Assembly: GCA_030062745.1 (NCBI GenBank)
Contig: CP099840.1
Location: forward strand, 1,302,001 to 1,366,000
Direction of reading: 5' to 3'
Source: Capitulum mitella
Lineage: Eukaryota; Arthropoda; Thecostraca; Pollicipedomorpha; Pollicipedidae
DNA: 64,000 bases
Numbering within the stretch: position 1 is the first letter of the stretch; every line of letters begins with the position of its first letter. The notes beneath the pieces were generated by a model. That model did no database searches. It was not told where the DNA came from and worked only from the letters and a program-made list of their open reading frames with translations. Below, in pieces: positions 58,389-64,000 of this stretch. A program made the translations under genes and the position numbers.

Positions 58389-58829
58389 ATGAACTTAGCC
58401 TTTACAATGGATAAACCGACAACAACTAGAAGTTGGAAAATTCTGAATGCTACCGATTCGGCGAAGGAACAACGTATGATGGCGCCAACAGCACAGCCTC
58501 CTCTGAGGTCAGCTACGAACGTGTTCTTCACTGGCCAGCCGTTTTCCTCGATCGGTAGCGCCAGATGGCCAAACACGCGCCAACTTCTGCAGTACTTCCT
58601 CCATGCCAATCAGGGAACTCCGGACAAGGAGGCCGTGTTCAAGGCCACTGTGGAAAATGCTCAGACGTTTTGGAACATGATGCGTTTAAAGACGGTCAGG
58701 AGACAAAATTGCGGTAGAAAGCTAGAATCACTATGGGAAGAGAAGCGCTCGTTGCAGGAAATGAAGGTGAAGGCCATTGGCGCAGGTAAAGGCCGGCAGA
58801 AATTCCCAGAAATTCTCGGCAGCCTATGA
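58389..58829 (+). pseudogene. Decayed ORF resembling a dispersed arthropod repeat-associated family
   Basis: A 146-codon ORF with no signal peptide. The middle reads like a multicopy uncharacterised family I associate with crustacean and other invertebrate genomes: an aromatic start (LLQYFLHANQGTPDKEAVF), then AQTFWNMMRL, then a Q-x-C-x-x-K-L-x-x-LW-x-x-K-x-x-LQ stretch. After a one-base shift at the end the frame continues SAYELSELPMLLKRLKESY, suggesting decay. No function is known to me. The family assignment is from memory of the pattern and is weak; a chance ORF remains possible. Confidence 0.35.
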
Positions 58830-60574
58830 GCTATCGGAGCTCCCGATGCTACTCAAGAGGTTAAAAGAAAGCTACTGCCCTCAGACGATGTCATGAAAGA
58901 ATGCATACAGTTTTACTAAGATCAACGGGACCAATATCAGGCAACGATGAGTGGGAACGACCAAGTGTTTCTTGCCAAGAGAAAACGGCAACTCCCAAGA
59001 CAATAATCTGGCTCGTCATTGACACTCCTTGCCGTTCTGCAGCGAGCGCCACAATTTCCACAGTAATTCCAGCTTTCCATAATTCTAAAAAAATCGAAAT
59101 GCGAAATCCACCGCATGAAAATGGGGATAGACTCCGATCAGGCGGACAGTTGTGCCTGTCGATGCACTGCAGATGGGGAAATTTACGTTCTCAAGCTGTC
59201 TTCAGCAAGGATTCCTTATCTTCTAGGTGTAAGAAAAATACGGCTTTTCTCCAAACAGGAATCCTTGCTGCTAACTCAACAAGTCTGGTTTTTAACTCTT
59301 ACCACAGTCCCGCACGGCAATGTTTGTTGGATATTTCTGCTACGATGCCCTAATGTTTTCATGGCACTTGTGATCTGCTTCATTGAAATAGGGGAGACAG
59401 GATGTCGCAACATGAATCATATGAGAGGAGGCAGGCTGTCGCAATATGATAACGTAACTCCGCATGAGGCGACATTACATGTTGTCTTTTGGGTAGTGCC
59501 GCGGAATACCGAATGCAATATACAACAAGGAATTCATTGTTTAAAAGAGCTTACGGTGCTTGTATAAAAGGGGCTTAATTTCCCACCTTTTGCTTTATGA
59601 AAACGGATCGCTTTAGGGAATGCTGCTCAGAAATGATAACTTGGAGTGGATCATCACAACTATTTTCTCGAATCTTTTCATGAAATCATCAACTTTTTCA
59701 AGGTGTCCTGATTTATCATGCCAGGAAATTCCCTGGGTGGGTTTCGGCAAAGATAATTAAACAGAACTACATGCATGTCAAAAATTATTCTGGACACACT
59801 GAGCGAGCATCCGCAGTTGGGTATGCATGTCCGACTTGATCCAAAGCGAAATATTCCCTTGACTGATTAGTAGTTTGGCAACAACTTGCAAGAAGGTAGC
59901 TAAAGTAAAAACGACGTGACGGAATGCCTAGAACAGCGTTTGGCGAGGAGCTGAGCAACATAAAAAACCGGCACATCAAAGTGTTTCTCAATAAATTGTT
60001 CTTCCGGCTGCGTCGTGTTGGCATTGTAAATACGCAGAACAACTGTGTCCCTGTACGTGATGTTGATGACAAAACAAAAATAAGTACAGAAAATACACGT
60101 ATGTTTTAAATGTGAGAAAACGAATGGCACACGAGCAAAAAAAAATCGTACTCGTGGTCTTCTGAGACAGTCTCCCCAAACACTGCTAAAAACAGGTGGT
60201 TAATGGGCCATCGCTGAGCAATACCACAACTCAGCTGAGAAGTGAGTGGGAAGTGAGGACGGTCGGACTGGCAACTCGGACCGGAGCTGCCTTATTTGTT
60301 ATCTTTTGGCAGCTGGCTGCCGCTGAATGATAATGAGAACGGGACACTGATACAGCGCCTGTTCCATCATCAGCGGACGTGAAAAAATCAGCATCACACG
60401 TCCATCATGGCAACATGGGGACAGAAGAGACAGCTTCATGAGTTAGGGTTTTGCCCATTTTGATTAACCTTTGTGTATCAACGCCTGTCCACTGGCTGGT
60501 AAAGCTCGATACTCTCCAGGCATCTGCCATCCCGGCGCGCCGAGTAAAGCACGCAAATGACCGATCGTTCACAG
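58830..60574. other. No supported gene
   Basis: Two overlapping 150-codon plus ORFs (58901-59353, 59115-59567) use different frames and show no motif. They may be continued decay of the element starting at 58389. Confidence 0.35.
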
Positions 60575-60941
60575 AGCCACCGTCCGCGGACAACGTGACG
60601 GTATCCGTCTCGAGTGCCTGGTGGAACCTGCCCTGGCACCAGGCCGACCGCGACGCCGCCGGCGCCGGCACGCGGCCGCCGAGCGAGCACGGGCGCGGCA
60701 GGGCCGAGGCCCGCGCCGTCCACCACCTGCTGCACTCGGTGGCGGCCCGCCACGGCAAGCCGGCGGCCGGCCGCGGACCGGGCCGCCCGGCTCGCGCCGA
60801 CGTCACGGCCGCGCGTCACGGCCGGAGCGCCGCGTCCGTCACGGCCGCGGCACGGGCCCGCGGCGGCGGGCCGTCAGCCGCCGGCCGGCCTGGTGCCGCT
60901 GCACGTGCTGGTGCACGTCCACGGCCACGTGTCGCATACAG
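60575..60941 (+). CDS. Candidate GC-rich exon of a secreted protein
   Basis: A strongly GC- and CpG-rich block begins after GATCGTTCACAG (60574) and ends at a good donor (CATACAG|GTCAGT, 60941/60942). Spliced to 56222-56270 it reads ...LSMT-Q-PPSADNVTVSVSSAWWNL, then PWHQADRDAAGAG and a long R/A/G/P/H-rich run. The codon created at the junction (C+AG) is in phase. Near the 3' end another frame looks more protein-like (GLVPLHVLVHVHGHVSHT), so a frame break inside the exon is possible. I do not recognise the protein. CpG-island sequence can mimic open frames in several phases, as here. Confidence 0.3.
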
Positions 60942-63615
60942 GTCAGTCGGCGCAGCTCCGCGACCGTCCTCGATTCACACGGCCGACACTCGGTGTGCCA
61001 GACGGACGGACGGTGCGCTGTAACAACATTCTCGGTCACGGTCTCTGTCGAGAAGGTTTCAGTGGTGGAATTTTCAGAGCCCTTCTGAAGTACATTCGTG
61101 CATCGCAAGGTCCAGTCATAAACTGTGTGTCATGGTTCAAGGTTGACTTGTCAAGCAAAACACCAGCGGATATTGTCACAAACGATGTTTTTACTGAGTC
61201 TTGTCAATGTTATGTAACATTTTAAGAGAATATAACAAGTATGGGCATGGTTTGGGATTCCTGAGGTGCATGTCTGCAGTTTCAGATGTATTCTTTCCAA
61301 TTATTGTCGTAGACCTAAAGTTGCAATCTCTGGAGAGTGGGGGTCTATACTCGGCCATCCGCCCCAAGGATCTCCAGTCACACGTGAACGGATTTCTGTG
61401 TTCCACCGGGAAATGGACTTGTAAAATGATTTCTAGCGCTTTATTTGTTAGTCATGGCTGCATTTGAACTAGTAACGTTCCTGTGCAGGGGCGTTCTAGG
61501 GCAAATCGACCAGGCACCTACCAAAATTAACACACCGCAGTCTTAAACTTAGGTGAAATTTGCTCTGGTGGGTAATCTGTGGCTAAGGTTTCATATTTAC
61601 AGCTTGATCTGACGAGCGTTTTTGTTTTGTGCTAGAGCAATCTGGGATTTTGAAATCTGACGATTTTTGGCCAAACCCTTGAAATCATTCGTATTATTTC
61701 AGTAACCAATGATCACATTTTCAAAAACTGGGTACCGTTGTGATCAAGACGAAATATTGTATCTGTCTGTTATTAATATTTTGCAAACTATCCTTTTGCT
61801 TGTTGTTTGGCCTTGAAACCTATTTTGCATTTTATAAGATACCTTTTACTTCTATTTGACCTTGAAACCTGTCTTCAGGGTCAAATTTCGAAGGCGTGGC
61901 CATTGATTCCGATTGCAAACGTTGACAGCTGAGATGTTCCCCGAACAATAAGGATTCGTTTGAAATCAAGAAAAGCCCCCATTTCTGTTTTTAATCTTAC
62001 ACGTTGCAGGCCAAATTCACGATGTTCTCACCGAAAACGCCGTAGTCGGTGATTTCCGACATGGACCGACAAAATGCGGTATGAACGACCGGAAAAATGG
62101 CTCCGAACGTCCGAAGTCATTTTCTTTTATTTGCATATCACACATTCCGTAATCTCAGTACATTTATCTAATCTGCGGACCACTGCGAAGATGTAGTTAC
62201 ATACTTCCACGACAGACAGCTGTGTCGCATCGCCTTGACCCACATTGGACGTCACAGGGAACTGCGTCGCCGCGGGGCCGTAGAGCGCCAAAGCTCAGTT
62301 GACAAAGGCGGTAATCCGTCCAGTACTCGACTGGCGCGGACACGACGGACGAACGGAATGACGTCACCCAGATTTTGATGGCGTCACACCCCGACGAACG
62401 CGACCGAAAGTACAGTCAGTTGATTCTGTTCAGCTCATCATTCCCAGCAGATTCGTTTGTTTCCTTCTGCTTTGAGGCACGGGATTTTTAAGGACCGTCC
62501 ATTGGGCCAATCAGATCCACCCTTGCCGTACCACGTGAGTGTCTGAGAGCACACTGCCCTTTCCAAATCGCGAGCCGTACCCATAGAAGAACAAAAGTAT
62601 CGCTGGATAGGCCTTAAAAGTAGAGCTTACATCATACAAAACAAATCAGTTACACTAAAAAATGTCATCGTAATTCGCAAGTAAACGTTTCTGGTTTTAC
62701 AATGCGCTCTTCCGCCCACGCCATGCAGCAACAGGCGAAGCTTACCTGCTGTTTCACTCTGTCACTTCAGCCGTATTAGGAGAGGAGGAGACAGGCAGCA
62801 TACTGCCTTCTTTGTCCCACAAAACATAAACATAACTGACGAGAAGACATGGCGGCGCGGTATTGACACATATCATTCGTAATGAATGCGGCTTGGAGCG
62901 CACACCATAACCGCCCAATTTGTACGAGCACGCTGTATATTAATATGCTCGTATCTTAAAATGACAAAAGCATGCCAAAATATTAAAAAAAAAACGTTTC
63001 CTATGCCTTTTCAGCTTTCTAACCATTTTTTTTTTTGCTCAAATGGGTCCTTGAATCGCGGTGACATTGAATGATCTCACGTGACTTTGACTCCGTCGAG
63101 TGCGTTAGGTGGTGCACATCAGGCCATGTGGGGTGGAAAGGCAGTGCATGCCATAAAACTGAAAAGATGTTGTCGCAAAATCCTTACAATTAACTCAGAG
63201 GAGAGGTAAAAAAAAAAAAAATAACGTTGACCTTGGCCTGACCTCGAGGGCATTGACCATTTTTTCATTTATGCTGGTGACGGTGTACAATAACTTTGCC
63301 CTCGAAATGCAAATCTTCAAGAAGAAAAAATACAGACGGTAAAATTTGTCAAAAATGGCTCAAAATGTTCTTTGGCCTGAGGTTACTGGCCTCATCTTTT
63401 CAAGAAATTGCAAGATAAACGTTTTAAGATCATTGGTACGATAAGGTCATGTAGCAAAACTTAATCTGATACCTTTCAAATTATTAATACTATGGCAGCC
63501 TAAACTTTTTTGACATGGGCCCCTTTAACCTGACCTAGATCAGTAATCTGACCCGACCCAAAATGTGCTCAGTGAAAGTGGGAAAAGGTAACGGAAATTT
63601 AAGAGCTCTGTGCGC
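60942..63615. other. No supported gene; AGGTCA-rich tail at 63220-63600
   Basis: AT-rich with short ORFs. The 63225-63265 and 63520-63565 stretches again carry TGACCT/AGGTCA half-sites (TTGACCTTGGCCTGACCTCG). The run up to the TTAA at 63616 looks like another eroded element. Confidence 0.4.
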
Positions 63616-63619
63616 TTAA

Positions 63620-64000
63620 CCCTGTTCTCGAAGGGCTACACGGTATGGCCGATTCCCGACGGAGGGGGGCGGATTCGGCGCCCCCTTAGATCTCGAGAAC
63701 TACATGTTCGATTTTATCGCAACAAACGACAATCAATTTGCCGTAACGTGAACTGCATTTTTTTAAAGTAACTTGAAAATTTTGAAAGGGGTAAATACAG
63801 GCGCAAAAATTTCGAAATAGGGGGACTTTTGGACTTCTTATAACGCTGTTATTTATCGGCCGATTTCAATGAAATTGACATGAATCAAGAGATTATGGAT
63901 GGGACTTCTACTGTTGACACACACATTTGAAATTTTGTGGAAATTCATTGGCGTTCACAGGGTTTCAAAAATAGGAGGATTAGTTTTCCAAAAACTGAAT
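63620..64000 (-). mobile_element. TTAA-flanked piggyBac-like MITE, family 1, copy d (cut by window end)
   Basis: TTAA at 63616-63619, then CCCTGTTCTCGAAGGGCTA. The sequence to 64000 is the reverse complement of the right part of copy b (shared TCTCGAGAACTAC, CGATTTTATCGCAACAAACG and the ends of the AT-rich interior). It lies in the opposite orientation to copies b and c and runs off the window. Confidence 0.85.

Noticed and set aside
1-64000. CRISPR arrays, bacterial operons or ribosome binding sites
   Set aside because: The window is eukaryotic: GT-AG introns, TATA promoters, SINEs and MITEs; no array of spaced direct repeats with unique spacers was seen.

Overview
This 64 kb window comes from a eukaryote, almost certainly an arthropod. 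Real coding sequence is sparse, introns have GT-AG borders, and transposon-derived sequence is dense. The clearest genes encode secreted cuticle proteins with a Rebers-Riddiford (RR, chitin_bind_4) core. A crustacean or other non-model arthropod seems likelier than a classical model insect, but I cannot fix the taxon.

Left third (1-30 kb). There is a truncated TTAA-flanked element (1-626), a 29-bp minisatellite (about 1306-1795) and a tRNA-derived SINE (2773-2945). The SINE abuts the last coding exon of a copper type II (DBH/MOXD1-like) monooxygenase (2958-3168, +). A GC-rich candidate membrane-protein exon lies at 5018-5418 (-). Three exons of a minus-strand gene for an extracellular protein lie at 11504-11633, 10811-10949 and 9784-10144, and their intron phases fit together: EGF-like, WSC-like, then a hydrophobic GPI-type tail. 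From 13 to 28 kb the sequence is almost entirely repeats: degenerate low-complexity repeats, an inverted-repeat foldback, nested inverted duplications and several TTAA-flanked non-autonomous elements.

Cuticle cluster (30.3-53 kb). Four RR genes and one truncated pseudogene share one architecture: a TATA box, a 12-nt first coding exon (MKFL/MKLL), an intron, then one large exon. Gene 1 (30350-31385, -) and gene 4 (51345-52926, +) are Met-rich with many APMM motifs. Genes 2 (35575-36988, -) and 3 (46121-47539, -) have an N-terminal Asn/Trp/Gly/Tyr-rich stretch. Genes 2 and 3 lie in two copies (A about 32245-38885, B about 40235-51150) of a segmental duplication. Copy B carries three transposon insertions (41267-42528, 42625-43482, 48072-49286) that are absent at the matching sites in A. 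Gene 4 is a chimera with a gene-1-type front and a gene-2/3-type end. A Ty3/gypsy-like fragment lies exactly where copy A loses the equivalent of gene 4.

Right part (53-64 kb). This holds two more copies of the main TTAA element (53833-55024 and 63620 to the window end), a candidate signal-peptide exon (56222-56270, +) whose phase matches a GC-rich candidate exon at 60575-60941, and a decayed repeat-associated ORF (58389-58829).

Four coding exons (genes 1 and 2, the EGF exon and the 5.2 kb exon) each look intact except for a single extra base. That pattern suggests uncorrected one-base insertion errors at least as much as pseudogenes. All functional calls rest on reading the sequence by eye; no database search was run.
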